Part shown: piece after piece, positions 9,653 to 17,779 of the stretch
Layout of the letters: each line of letters opens with the position of its first letter
Position numbering within the stretch: position 1 is the stretch's first letter
From: DASZIT01 sp963709665
GTDB lineage: Bacteria; Actinomycetota; Acidimicrobiia; Acidimicrobiales; RAAP-2
DNA length: 64,000 nt
Direction: 5' to 3'
NCBI GenBank assembly: GCA_963709665.1
Contig: CAVPWU010000003.1
Coordinates: forward strand, 124,001 to 188,000
The notes under the pieces: generated by a model
What the model was told of the DNA's origin: nothing
The model's input: only the letters and a program-made list of their open reading frames with translations
Database searches by the model: none
Made by a program: the position numbers and the translations under genes

Positions 9653-10117
9653 TTTTCGCTCGCCCTCCGAACCTTTGGCCCACGCCTTTGTTGATTGAGG
9701 GTCATCGGAGAGGAACTTGACCATGCCGGACAGCCGGCCCCACTTCTGGTCAATCCGGTCGGCCCGGCGTTGATGCTTGCGCTCGTAGATGAGCTGGGCC
9801 GACGCGCCTGCTGTACTCAGGGCCGGGAGCGTTGGCAGTCTCTCAATGAGACTCGAGGCGGGTTCTGGAGGAGGAGTAGGAGGTTGGTCATCGTTCGCAG
9901 GGCGACACGTGACGCAGGTGGCCGAGCGCACCTTGGAATCCCACCATCCCAAGGTGCCCGGTTCCATAGGGGAGGCACAGCCTGAACATATGGCTGCGTA
10001 GCGCAATTTGAGCAGTTTGACGACCATGCTGTCGTCATCGGCATCGTTGCCTCGCCCCTGAAATCGCCCTGCCGGAGGATTCCCTGTGGAGGACGACTTT
10101 ACCTCACGGGGTTTCAT
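9564..10117 (-). pseudogene. NERD-domain protein, N-terminal half (split by IS481-type element)
   Basis: Frame from ATG 10117 (ATG 10027 also possible). Contains a zinc-ribbon-like CSGC...CVTC pair in RYAAICSGCASPMEPG, a variable Pro-rich linker, a helical region and then AKGSEGERKLAAHLL, VMLHDRRIPRSRANIDHLVV, the first half of the NERD domain. Reading then enters the insertion element and becomes nonsense. The second half is at 8109-8499. The zinc ribbon plus NERD layout is common in actinobacterial NERD proteins. The gene lies on the strand opposite the HNH gene at 10157. Confidence 0.85.
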
Positions 10118-10156
10118 CCCGCATCAGAGTCGAGCCATCTGAGTAGATTTTGGGAC

Positions 10157-11073
10157 ATGTCGCCCCTCGATCTTGCCTTTAAGGACGAGTTCGGGCTGCT
10201 GCGTTCGCATTCCTCGAGCGCCTTGCCGACCAAGGCACACCCCTCGTCCGGCAGGAGGATCTGAGTGGCTTCACGTTTGACGGTTCGCCCGTGCGACTTA
10301 TGGCGACCCAGCAAGGGATCTGGAAGCCCAAACGCCTCGAGGGCGCACTCAGCTTCCGGACGGTCTTCTCGCCAGACCCGTCAAAACGGCCCTACAACGA
10401 CGATCCTGGGGCGGACGGATTTCTTCGGTACAAGTGGCGTGGGGAGGATCCGCAGCATGCCGACAATCGAGCCTTAAGATCGGCAATGGTCGCCGGCCTT
10501 CCCTTAATCTGGTTCCACGGGGTCGCCTCGGGGATTTACCTGCCCGTCTTTCCGGTTTTCTTGGCGGCCGAGGAGCCTCAGGCGCAGCAGTTCGTCGTGT
10601 CGCTGGATGAGGAGTCCCTCCGAGCAAGGAAGGACCTCGCGGTGGAGGACCCGGGACTCCTCCGGTCCTATGCCGAGCGAGTGGTTATGACCAGGCTCCA
10701 TCAGCCACTGTTCCGTCAGCGGGTGCTCGTGGCATACGAGAACCAGTGTGCTCTTTGTCGCCTGCGACACACCCGACTTCTCGACGCCGCTCACGTACTC
10801 CCTGATTCTCAAGGGGGAGAGCCCGTCGTCACCAACGGGATTGCGATGTGCAAGATCCACCATGCCGCCTATGACGCCGACATCTTCGGAATTACGCCGA
10901 AGTACAAGGTCTCCGTCCGTCCCGACGTCATGGAGGAGATCGACGGTCCGACATTGCGATACACCTTGCAATCCATCAACGGTTCGACGATTGAGCTCCC
11001 TGGTCGGCGAGCTGCCCGACCGAATCCCGATCTTCTGGAAGTTCGGTGGAGGCAGTTCCTCGCGGCAAGCTGA
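10157..11073 (+). pseudogene. HNH endonuclease, restriction-like, with N-terminal frameshift
   Basis: The C-terminal HNH domain reads CALCRLRHTRLLDAAHVLPD, then VVTNGIAMCKIHHAAYD, with CxxC and H-N-H residues intact. Upstream is the family segment GIWKPKRL...GFLRYKWRGEDPQHADN. The family N-terminus is split: ATG 10157 gives MSPLDLAF in one frame; RAAAFAFLERLADQGTPLV continues in the next, with a stop between, consistent with loss of one base near 10185. Without repair, translation could begin only at GTG 10291, removing about 45 residues (260-residue product). Proteins of this family are annotated as putative restriction endonucleases; activity is unproven. Confidence 0.8.
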
Positions 11074-11093
11074 CACCGCGAGCCGTAGGCACA

Positions 11094-12187
11094 CCCCCTG
11101 CTTGCCAGCTCACTCATAGCTTGAGCGATGGAGGCGTCCCTGGCGACGGTTGCGTGCTGATACCGAATCGATGCAGCCGAAGAAGAGTGACCGAGGCGGG
11201 ACATCAACTCGGGGTGCTCGCACCAGCTGATGCCGCCAAGGTTGCTCCGGTGTGCCGGAGGTCATGGAATCTCACTCCCGAGAGGCCGATGCTGGCCACG
11301 GCCGGCTTCCAAGCCGAATAGAGGGAAGCGCGGTCCATCGGCCGGCCGTGGGAGCTTACGAAGACCAGAGCATCATGGGTTGCGGCCGTGAACATTTGAA
11401 GGTGCGCATCCACCTCACGGATCACATGCGGGGGTATCGCGACGGTGCGAACGCCAGCAGCAGTCTTGGGAGGCCCGACCATTCGTTGACCGCTTTTCAT
11501 CTCGGCGGCGGCCTTGTCGATTCGCACTGTTCCGAGTTCTAGATCGATGTCCGAGCGGGTTAGAGCCAACAACTCGCCAAGGCGGAGAGCACACCATGCG
11601 GCGAGGACGACCATCAATCGATACCGAGCCTCGATGGCTTGCACCAAGGAATCGACCTGGTTGACAGTCAGTACAGGCCGCTCTGCGGCATGCTCGGTCG
11701 ATGCTCCCTTGATGTTGCAGGGATTTCGACTGATCAGATCATCACTGAGGGCAGTTTCACAAATGGTCCGAAGAAGCCGGTAGCTCTTCGCCACGGTGGT
11801 GGGTCCGGGGCGATCGGCCTTGGACAACTTCGAATGCCACGACCGAATGAGGGGTGGATTGAGCGCACCGAGTTCGTACTGTCCCAGAACCGGAAGAATG
11901 TGGTGCTCCAGCAGCCCCTCGTAGAGTTCGACCGTTCGAGGCCGCAGGATGCGGTCGTTCAGCCACGTCGGTGCGTAGTCGATCAACGTCACCGTCGGTA
12001 CGTAACGCTCGATTCGCTCACCTCTCAAGAGATCCGCTTCCGCCATAGACAGCCAGCGACTGGCCTCGCCACGGGTCAGAAAGGTGAAAGGAGCTGGGAT
12101 CACCTGTCGTGTCTGCGGTTCCCGGAATCGGGCTTGGAATCTTCCCGAAGGCAGTTGACGGATCGTTCCGAACTGACGCCTTGCCAT
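11094..12187 (-). pseudogene. tyrosine recombinase (phage-type integrase), frameshifted before the catalytic Tyr
   Basis: Start ATG 12187 with GAGGT upstream. An AP2-like arm-binding N-terminus (QFGTIRQLPSGRFQARFREP), SAM-like domain and catalytic domain follow (CALRLGELLAL with catalytic Arg; RFHDLRHTGATL). The frame stops at 11204 just after ASAGASTP. The next frame continues ELMSRLGHSSSAASIRYQHA with the nucleophilic Tyr, so one base was lost in the run at 11211-11214. No stop follows in the shifted frame until 10869, inside the convergent HNH gene; the end given is where resemblance fades. Closely related to the integrase at 15241. Confidence 0.88.
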
Positions 12188-12271
12188 TTGAGCTACCTCA
12201 GTACTCGTGGGGGCAGGATCCCGGCCCACCGGGGCTCTCGAGGCGCCGCTTGATCGGAGCGGATGGCGCGA

Positions 12272-12436
12272 TCACCGTGGGCACCAAAGTTGCTCACGTT
12301 CCGTACGACGCAGATTACCGCCCACGCCGGAAGCCTGTTCACCGCTCGCACGCCTCAGTGTGTCGAAGTCGACGGCGGGCTCTGCCGGGCCGGCCGTCAC
12401 GAAGCTGACAGCCGAGGTGTCGACGGGAAGTCGCAT
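12272..12436 (-). CDS. short protein resembling the N-terminus of an integrative-element conserved protein
   Basis: 54 residues from ATG 12436 with strong GGAGGA at 12441-12446. The first part, MRLPVDTSAVSFVTAGPAEP, looks like a small protein often encoded upstream of integrases in actinobacterial integrative elements. From about residue 28 resemblance stops; another frame carries RNVSNFGAHGDRAIRSDQAA, which could be the shifted C-terminus. It is probably a decayed gene. This family recognition is from memory of the pattern and needs a search. It lies 85 bases upstream of the integrase on the same strand, with a fold-back structure over its ribosome-binding site. Confidence 0.45.
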   Translation of the reverse strand: MRLPVDTSAVSFVTAGPAEPAVDFDTLRRASGEQASGVGGNLRRTEREQLWCPR

Positions 12437-12438
12437 TG

Positions 12439-12474
12439 GTTCCTCCATTCACAGACGAAGGAGGAACTTCCTCC
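12439..12474 (-). promoter_or_regulatory. alternative hairpins covering a ribosome-binding site
   Basis: On the minus strand the order is GGAGGAA-G-TTCCTCC (12474-12460), 13 bases, then GGAGGAAC (12446-12439), which contains the ribosome-binding site of the small gene starting at 12436. The middle arm can pair with the upstream arm (GGAGG-AAGTT-CCTCC) or with the ribosome-binding site (8 bp). The two folds exclude each other, the layout of a translational switch. Function is inferred only from pairing. Confidence 0.5.
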
Positions 12475-13162
12475 CTCATATACAAATGGGGATTCTCGGC
12501 GGCCGGTTTTGGACAACGACCAGGCCAGAGGGGGTGGCCTTAGCCGGCGACCGACCTGCCCAGCCTCGCCTGCCCGGTTCCATCCGCTTGACCGCTCAGC
12601 TCGAGGCTGAGCCGGTGGCGAGGCGCCCGTTCTGGAGCTCCTCCGGTCTCAGATCATCGGCAATTCGGCACCGCTGAGCGGTACGGCGACCAACCATTTG
12701 CCGGATTCCTACAGGCGCCGGCTCCGGCCCTGGGGGGCCTACGCCGGCGCAAGATGCCTCCAGAGTTGCTTGGGGCCAACCACGACAGCCTGCCAATTGA
12801 CGCAGAACTGGAGTCCGAGGTGCTGCCGCACGGCCACTTCGTGACCGCTTGGCCTCGATTGGCTGCCGATCGTCGGTCCCGGCTGCCAGTCAGTCGGTTT
12901 GGGGATCGGTGGAGCGCGACAGCATTCCCTCTACTCTTTCAAGGGGGCTGGGTCACGTCTAAATCGCCCCCTGTGCCCGACACCTACCGGAGCTGGGAGT
13001 TCTGATGTAGGCGGAAACCGCTCAGGCTTCGCGGCGCACTAACCGATACCTTCCCCACGTCGATGTTGACCCCTTTCCGGAAATGATCTTGGTGACGACG
13101 AATGCGAGGATCACGGTGATGGCGATCCTCGGAAATCTCGTCCCGTCGACCAAGGAGAGCAA
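12475..13162. other. no recognised gene
   Basis: Short open frames exist on both strands (for example 12754-13005 plus), but none has a convincing start, codon pattern or family resemblance. Base composition is lower in GC than the flanking chromosome, consistent with decayed island sequence. Confidence 0.5.
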
Positions 13163-13549
13163 GTGACAAAGCCAGCCAAACAGGCCCAGCTCCCTTTCTA
13201 CATCGGAGACATCTTGGTGAGCTCCGATTCCGTCACGACCCCCGAGGGAACGTTCCCCATTGCAGGGTGCGACTTCTCGGCCGCCGACCATACGGTCACC
13301 GTGATGAAAACGACTACGGCGGGTCAGATTTTGTGTGTCCTCACCATTTGGATCTTCTTGCTCGGACTCCTCTTTCTCCTCGACAAGAAGCCGCATACCA
13401 CGGGTGCAGTCGTCGTTACAGTCAAGAGTCCGTACATCTACCACGGGACCACGATTCCGATCCGGAGCCAAGCTGGAGCCGTGACGGTTATGCAGGATGT
13501 GGAGACGGCCAATGGTGTGGCTTGGATGGCTGGTCTGCGGCCTGCCTAG
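13163..13549 (+). CDS. small single-pass membrane protein, unknown function
   Basis: 128 residues from GTG 13163 with AAGGAG at 13152-13157. The N-terminal half (about 1-50) is soluble, a hydrophobic helix spans about 53-74 (AGQILCVLTIWIFLLGLLFL), and the C-terminal half (DKKPHTTGAVVVTVKSPYIY onwards) has alternating small and beta-prone residues. No signal peptide is needed, since the central helix would anchor it. I do not recognise the family. It stands alone in the island, flanked by sequence without clear genes. Confidence 0.6.
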   Translation: MTKPAKQAQLPFYIGDILVSSDSVTTPEGTFPIAGCDFSAADHTVTVMKTTTAGQILCVLTIWIFLLGLLFLLDKKPHTTGAVVVTVKSPYIYHGTTIPIRSQAGAVTVMQDVETANGVAWMAGLRPA

Positions 13550-13821
13550 TCGGCGGGAGGTCGTGCCTTTTCCGGATCCGTCGCACGCCGTGGTCGCATG
13601 ACCCAAATCGAGACGGGCCGACGAGAGTGCCATGATGTCTCGGTTCTGCCTCGATCACGAGCTCGAAGAGAAGACTCTTCGAAGGCCGTCGTGCCACAAT
13701 TTTGCCCTAAGGCGCTGATTCTGGGGGTGAATAGTGGTACCTATCGGGCGGTAGCGGCAGGACCCTGAACTGGGCTTTCCTTTGATCATCCAGGTCTGGC
13801 GTCGATCCCATATCGACTTAG

Positions 13822-13850
13822 CAGCTGAGGATGCAACCTATGAAGCTGAG
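13822..13850 (+). repeat. second copy of an island leader sequence
   Basis: AGCTGAGGA...CCTATGAAGCTGAG, matching 7937-7965 apart from a few bases. In both places GAGGA lies about 8 bases before an ATG beginning Met-Lys-Leu-Arg. The copy at 7937 reaches a stop after 12 codons; this copy leads the open frame to 14034. Confidence 0.6.
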
Positions 13851-14034
13851 GGTTACCGATTGTGTCCGAGGAGGTACCTACTGGAGCAGCCGGATCGGGC
13901 ACCTTGACCCTGGGGCGTTCGCCAACCTGCCATCGCTGGTCAGTAGGTCAGGGGCGGTAAGGCGACTTCGGCCGGTCCCGGAGGAGGTCGGAATTGACAC
14001 CCCTCCAAGCGCGGGATGGCCAGCGCGGGTCTGA
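13840..14034 (+). CDS. possible small protein, 64 residues
   Basis: Open frame from ATG 13840 (ATG 13831 is in frame) with GAGGA spaced for ribosome binding. It begins MKLRVTDCVRGGTYWSSRIG and ends in a Pro-rich tail. No known motif. Support is limited to the ribosome-binding site and to the shared start region at 7952, where the downstream part is lost. It could be a degenerate fragment. Confidence 0.3.
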   Translation: MKLRVTDCVRGGTYWSSRIGHLDPGAFANLPSLVSRSGAVRRLRPVPEEVGIDTPPSAGWPARV

Positions 14035-14091
14035 TCAACGAGCTGGCGATACGGACGAAGGCTTCCGGAGGCGTCTGGGCCGTGAGTCCGA

Positions 14092-14886
14092 TCAGAGTTT
14101 CCCGCACTGCCCAGCATCAAGTTTGTCCACTCCAACATTACGGATTCCTCCCGACGCCATTAAGTTGTCGGGGTCCGAATGATGTCCGCCATCGTTGAGG
14201 AGAACGTGACCGAGCTCGTGGGCCAATGAGTCCGAAGCGGCGCTGTCAGAGATGACGACCGCGGATGTCGGGCTTACCGCTGGCCAGAACGACTCACCAC
14301 GCGAGCCGGCCGACATCCTGGGTACGTAATATGCCGGTACCGCGCCGGCGCTGGTTGCCTTCTTGGCTAGCAGGGCCTGCTCCTCAGTGGTCGGCGATGA
14401 TGGATTGGAGTACTCGTTGAGTACTCCCTTGGGCTCCTGAAGGTCCAGTGCGGCGCCATCGATGCACATGCCGATCTCTCCGACCACTTTCACGTTGCAC
14501 TGGGCCCACACCGCACTGGCGCGTTGAATGTCCGGATAAGGATTGCGTGACGATGCTCCTACACTTATCGGAAAGATCCTTAGGGTTCGCTTGGGCGCGG
14601 CGGGAGAACCGACCTGCGGTACCTGCGATGTCGCGCCCGTCGCGGAGGTCGGCACCGTGCCGGTGCTGTCTCGGCCCGATGTCATATTCCCGCCGTGGAC
14701 GTCCTTGGCAGTCGATTGGTCTGATCTTGCCTGCACGATCGTGGACCAGTTGGCGCTGGGCCGAGGTCCGGCCGTCGTCTGGCGCCACCCGTCCGAGTTC
14801 GAGTTCGAGTCGGCGTCCTTGCCCGGCGTTGCGAGCCGTGCCTGATGCGTATCGGGGGTCACGTCCGTCATTCGCGACGAGAACAT
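14092..14886 (-). CDS. zinc metalloprotease-like protein (HExxH with Met-turn)
   Basis: 264 residues from ATG 14886, chosen because AGGAGG lies 8 bases upstream; ATG 14907 lacks a site. The first about 110 residues are Ser/Thr/Asn-rich and look disordered, with no signal peptide. The C-terminal domain has H223-ELG-H227, a following GGHH (235-236) and N241-L-M243, the zinc site and Met-turn of metzincin-like zincins, although the spacing HExxH-(5)-GG-HH is not the textbook HExxHxxGxxH. Two Cys (about 154 and 162) could pair. It lies 73 bases downstream of the RHH gene on the same strand and may be in its transcript. Substrate unknown. Confidence 0.65.
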   Translation of the reverse strand: MFSSRMTDVTPDTHQARLATPGKDADSNSNSDGWRQTTAGPRPSANWSTIVQARSDQSTAKDVHGGNMTSGRDSTGTVPTSATGATSQVPQVGSPAAPKRTLRIFPISVGASSRNPYPDIQRASAVWAQCNVKVVGEIGMCIDGAALDLQEPKGVLNEYSNPSSPTTEEQALLAKKATSAGAVPAYYVPRMSAGSRGESFWPAVSPTSAVVISDSAASDSLAHELGHVLLNDGGHHSDPDNLMASGGIRNVGVDKLDAGQCGKL

Positions 14887-14959
14887 ACCGTTTGCCTCCT
14901 GGTTCATGGTCGAACCGAGGTGCCATTTTAGGCCGCTTCCGTCGCACTCCGCAGGAGGT

Positions 14960-15241
14960 TCACCCGAGGTCGGATCCCCCGTCGGCCAGGCGGCGGTTGA
15001 GGTCGCCTCGGATCCTGTCGACGTACTCGGCGCCGGACTCCGTTCGGCTGCCCAACGCTCCCGCGCTGGCCAGCAGGGCCTGGCGTCGGTCGGCCGCCGA
15101 CCATTCTCCGAAGGTGCTCCGTATCGCCCTGCGGATCAGCTCAGACCGGGAGGCACCGGTGGCACGTCCGGCGCGGTCGGGAAGCTTGACCTCCTCCTCA
15201 CCCAGGTAGATTTGGGTCCTCTCCACGGAATCATTGTTCAT
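14960..15241 (-). CDS. ribbon-helix-helix DNA-binding protein (CopG/VapB-like)
   Basis: 93 residues. The N-terminal RTQIYLGEEEVKLPDRAGRA is the RHH strand and first helix, and GASRSELIRRAIRSTFGEWS the second helix; a charged C-terminal tail follows. The ATG shares one base with the integrase stop (TGATG-type overlap), so the pair is translated together. RHH proteins of this type are antitoxins or small regulators, including excisionase-like factors. No PIN or other toxin follows; a metalloprotease-like gene does. Role as integrase regulator is inference from the coupling. Confidence 0.75.
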   Translation of the reverse strand: MNNDSVERTQIYLGEEEVKLPDRAGRATGASRSELIRRAIRSTFGEWSAADRRQALLASAGALGSRTESGAEYVDRIRGDLNRRLADGGSDLG

Positions 15242-16188
15242 CAGGTGATGCTCTCCTTCTGATGGTTGGTGGCCTGTCCCGCCAACTGGGCCAGGGCCTC
15301 GGCCAACGCCCGGTCCCGTTCGTCAGTGGCGTGTTGGTAACGCATGGCCGCCGCCTGGGAGGCATGGCCGGCCCGTCGCATCAACTCGGCGAGGCTGGCC
15401 CCGGTGGCGGCCGACCAGGTGAGGCCGGAGTGCCGGAGGTCGTGGAAGCGGAGATCCGGACGGCCGAGCGTTGAGCGGGCACGATCCCAGGCCGTGCTCA
15501 ACGAGCCATTGGACACGTTGGCCACGGCGTCATCCGGCAACGCCCCGACGTGGGCGCCCAGGTGGCGAGCGACCATCTCCAGGATGTGCGGCGGGATGGC
15601 GACCATGCGGCGCCCGGCCTGCGTCTTGGGCTCCTTGACGATGGATCGACCGGACATCGCCGTCGTCTTGGTGAGGCTCACCTGCAGGGTTCCGCCCTCG
15701 AGATCGATGTCCCGGCGTCGCAGGCCACGCACCTCCCCGCGCCGGAGCTGGCACCAGGCGGCCAGCAGCACCGCGATGGGCAGCTCGGGCGGCATGGCGG
15801 CCGCGAGTTCATCGACCTCGGCGATGGTGGCCACCGGTCGTTCCGGCGCCTTCTCGACGGCCGCCCCCCGGACCTGACAGGGATTCCGACGGAGGAGCTC
15901 GTCGGCCACCGCCGTTCGCAGGATGGAGGAGAGGAGTCGGTAGGCCTTGGCCGCCGTGGTGGGATGCCTCCGAGCTGACTCGGCATGCCAGGCCCGGACC
16001 TCGACGGGCGCGATCTGGTCGAGGGGCCGGTCTCCGAAGGTCGGCCCGATATGCCGGCGGAGCAGCCAGCCGTACAGCTCGACCGTGCGCTCGGCCAGGT
16101 CGTGACGGGCATCCATCCACTGGGCGGCATACGACGCCAGCGTGATCGTCGTCGGTGACGACGTCGAGGTGGTCTCGTCCGGTGCCAT
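15241..16188 (-). CDS. tyrosine recombinase (integrase) without arm-binding domain
   Basis: 315 residues from ATG 16188 (a longer frame to 16317 has no family resemblance). It starts at the SAM-like core-binding domain (LASYAAQWMDARHDLAERTV) and continues into the catalytic domain: Arg in QLRRGEVRGL, RFHDLRHSGLTWS, AGHASQAAAMRYQHATDERD with the nucleophilic Tyr. All catalytic residues are present. The AP2-like arm-binding N-terminus of its relative at 12187 is missing. It is coupled to the RHH gene and diverges from the ATPase at 16455 across an AT-rich spacer. Likely the active integrase of the island, if one remains. Confidence 0.9.
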   Translation of the reverse strand: MAPDETTSTSSPTTITLASYAAQWMDARHDLAERTVELYGWLLRRHIGPTFGDRPLDQIAPVEVRAWHAESARRHPTTAAKAYRLLSSILRTAVADELLRRNPCQVRGAAVEKAPERPVATIAEVDELAAAMPPELPIAVLLAAWCQLRRGEVRGLRRRDIDLEGGTLQVSLTKTTAMSGRSIVKEPKTQAGRRMVAIPPHILEMVARHLGAHVGALPDDAVANVSNGSLSTAWDRARSTLGRPDLRFHDLRHSGLTWSAATGASLAELMRRAGHASQAAAMRYQHATDERDRALAEALAQLAGQATNHQKESIT

Positions 16189-16340
16189 GGGCACCACCCC
16201 CGTCCTCAGCGTGTTCGTGTGGACTGATCGGACAGGGTGGAGCGCCCTGCAACGCTGTGCTCTGAACGCCGAGGGTAGGGAAAGGGTGTGACCGGGGGGC
16301 TGGCGGTCCCCAGTCATCCGGTTTCTTCGGAAATCTACCG

Positions 16341-16403
16341 CTATCTAGCGAATCTCCAAGATTCTCTCCGGACGACGCACTCTCTAGTCAGATCGCTAGA
16401 TAG
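16341..16403. promoter_or_regulatory. AT-rich spacer with 11-bp inverted repeat between integrase and ATPase genes
   Basis: CTATCTAGCGA (16341-16351) and TCGCTAGATAG (16393-16403) are exact inverted copies 41 bases apart, within a locally AT-rich stretch of an otherwise very GC-rich region. Position between divergent genes suggests an operator or recombinase site; spacing of the arm centres is about five helical turns. Confidence 0.55.
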
Positions 16404-16454
16404 AGATAGACTCCCGAATACTTTCCGAGACCCAGCCAGCGGGAGGGGCGGACG

Positions 16455-17652
16455 ATGGACCCGGTGCGCAACCCCTACAACCCCGGTGCCGGTACCCGGC
16501 CCTCGGCACTGGTGGGCCGGGACCGCGAGATCGACGCCATGGACGTCACCCTCCAGCGCCTGCTCCGGGGGACCAACTCGCAGAGCCAGCTCCTGGTCGG
16601 GCTGCGGGGAACCGGCAAGACCGTCCTCCTCAACGAGTTCGAGGACCTGGCCGAGGGGCGGGGGTACTTCCACGAGTACATCGAGGTCGGCGAGGCCGGC
16701 ACCCTGGCGCCGGCCATCGCCGCCGCCCTGCGGCGGGTGTTGCTGTCCATGGAGGCCAGGCGGCGGGTCGGCGATGCCGCCCGCCGGGCGCTCGGGGTGC
16801 TGAAGGCCTTCACCCTGCGCATCCCCGACGGCCCCGAGCTGAGCATCGACGTCGACGCCGTCTGGGGGCCGGCCGACTCCGGGGAGCTGGGCGCCGATCT
16901 GGCCGGTCTGTTCGTCGAGGTGGGGAAGGTGGCCCGGGACCACGGGACCGGCATCCTGTTGACCATCGACGAGCTCCACTACGTCGACCGCCTGACGCTC
17001 ACCGCCCTGATCGTCGGGCTCCACCGCGCCTCGCAGGAGCGCCTGCCCATCACCGTCTCCGGGGCCGGCCTGCCGACCCTCACCTCCCTCACCGGCGAGG
17101 CCAAGACCTACGCCGAGCGGATGTTCGTGATGTCGAGGACCGAGCGTGCTCACCCACGACCAGGCGGCCGAGGCGCTGGCCACCCCGGCCGAGTCGGAGG
17201 GGGTGCGTTGGGAGCAGGGAGCCATCCACCGGGCCCTCGAGGTCACCCAGTGCTACCCGTACTTCCTGCAGGAGTTCGGCAAGCACGCCTGGGACGCCGC
17301 CGACGGGCCCGACCTGATCACCGTCGACGACTTCGAGCGGTCGGTGCCCCTGTCGATGGCCAAGCTCGACGACAGCTTCTTCCTGGTGCGGGCGGAGGGG
17401 TGCACCGTGGCCGAGCGCACCTACCTGCGGGCCATGGCGGAGCTCGGGCCCGGACCGGTCCGGACGAGGGAGGTGGCCGCCGCCCTGGGGAGGCAGCCGG
17501 CGTCCCTCAGCCCGGTGCGGGACACCCTGCTCCGCCGGGCCCTCTGCTACGTGCCCGTCCGCGGGGAGATCGCCTTCACGGTCCCGCTGTTCGGCCAGTT
17601 CATGAAGCGGCGATTCCCCGGTCCCGGGCAGACGGGTGACCGCCACTCCTGA
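16455..17652 (+). pseudogene. AAA (AAA_16/ORC-like) ATPase with C-terminal winged helix, one-base frameshift
   Basis: Start ATG 16455 with GGGAGGGG upstream. N-terminal ALVGRDREIDAM, Walker A GLRGTGKT (49-56), Walker B LLTIDE (D172, E173). After AERMFVMSRTE the frame is lost; the next frame reads LTHDQAAEALATPAESEG, CYPYFLQEFGKHAWD and a winged-helix tail (VREVAAALGR-like). Removing G17148 restores SRTERLTHDQAAEAL, so one extra base explains the break. Repaired length about 399 residues. These standalone ATPases are common in actinobacteria and archaea and usually sit near mobile elements; partners are unclear. Confidence 0.82.
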
Positions 17653-17779
17653 CCGTCGGACCGGCCATCGTCACCGCTCACTCTCGACGGGAGGTGGATG
17701 CCGCCGTCGGAGCTAACCTCCGCTCCCCCCCCGACGTCGCCTCCCTTCCCCGTCGGGGCTCAGTCGCCACCCCACCCGC

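Noticed and set aside
12754..13005. 83-residue plus-strand frame
   Set aside because: No ribosome-binding site, no family resemblance, composition like non-coding island DNA.
13022..13633. 203-residue minus-strand frame
   Set aside because: Antisense to the better supported membrane protein at 13163, with no start signal.
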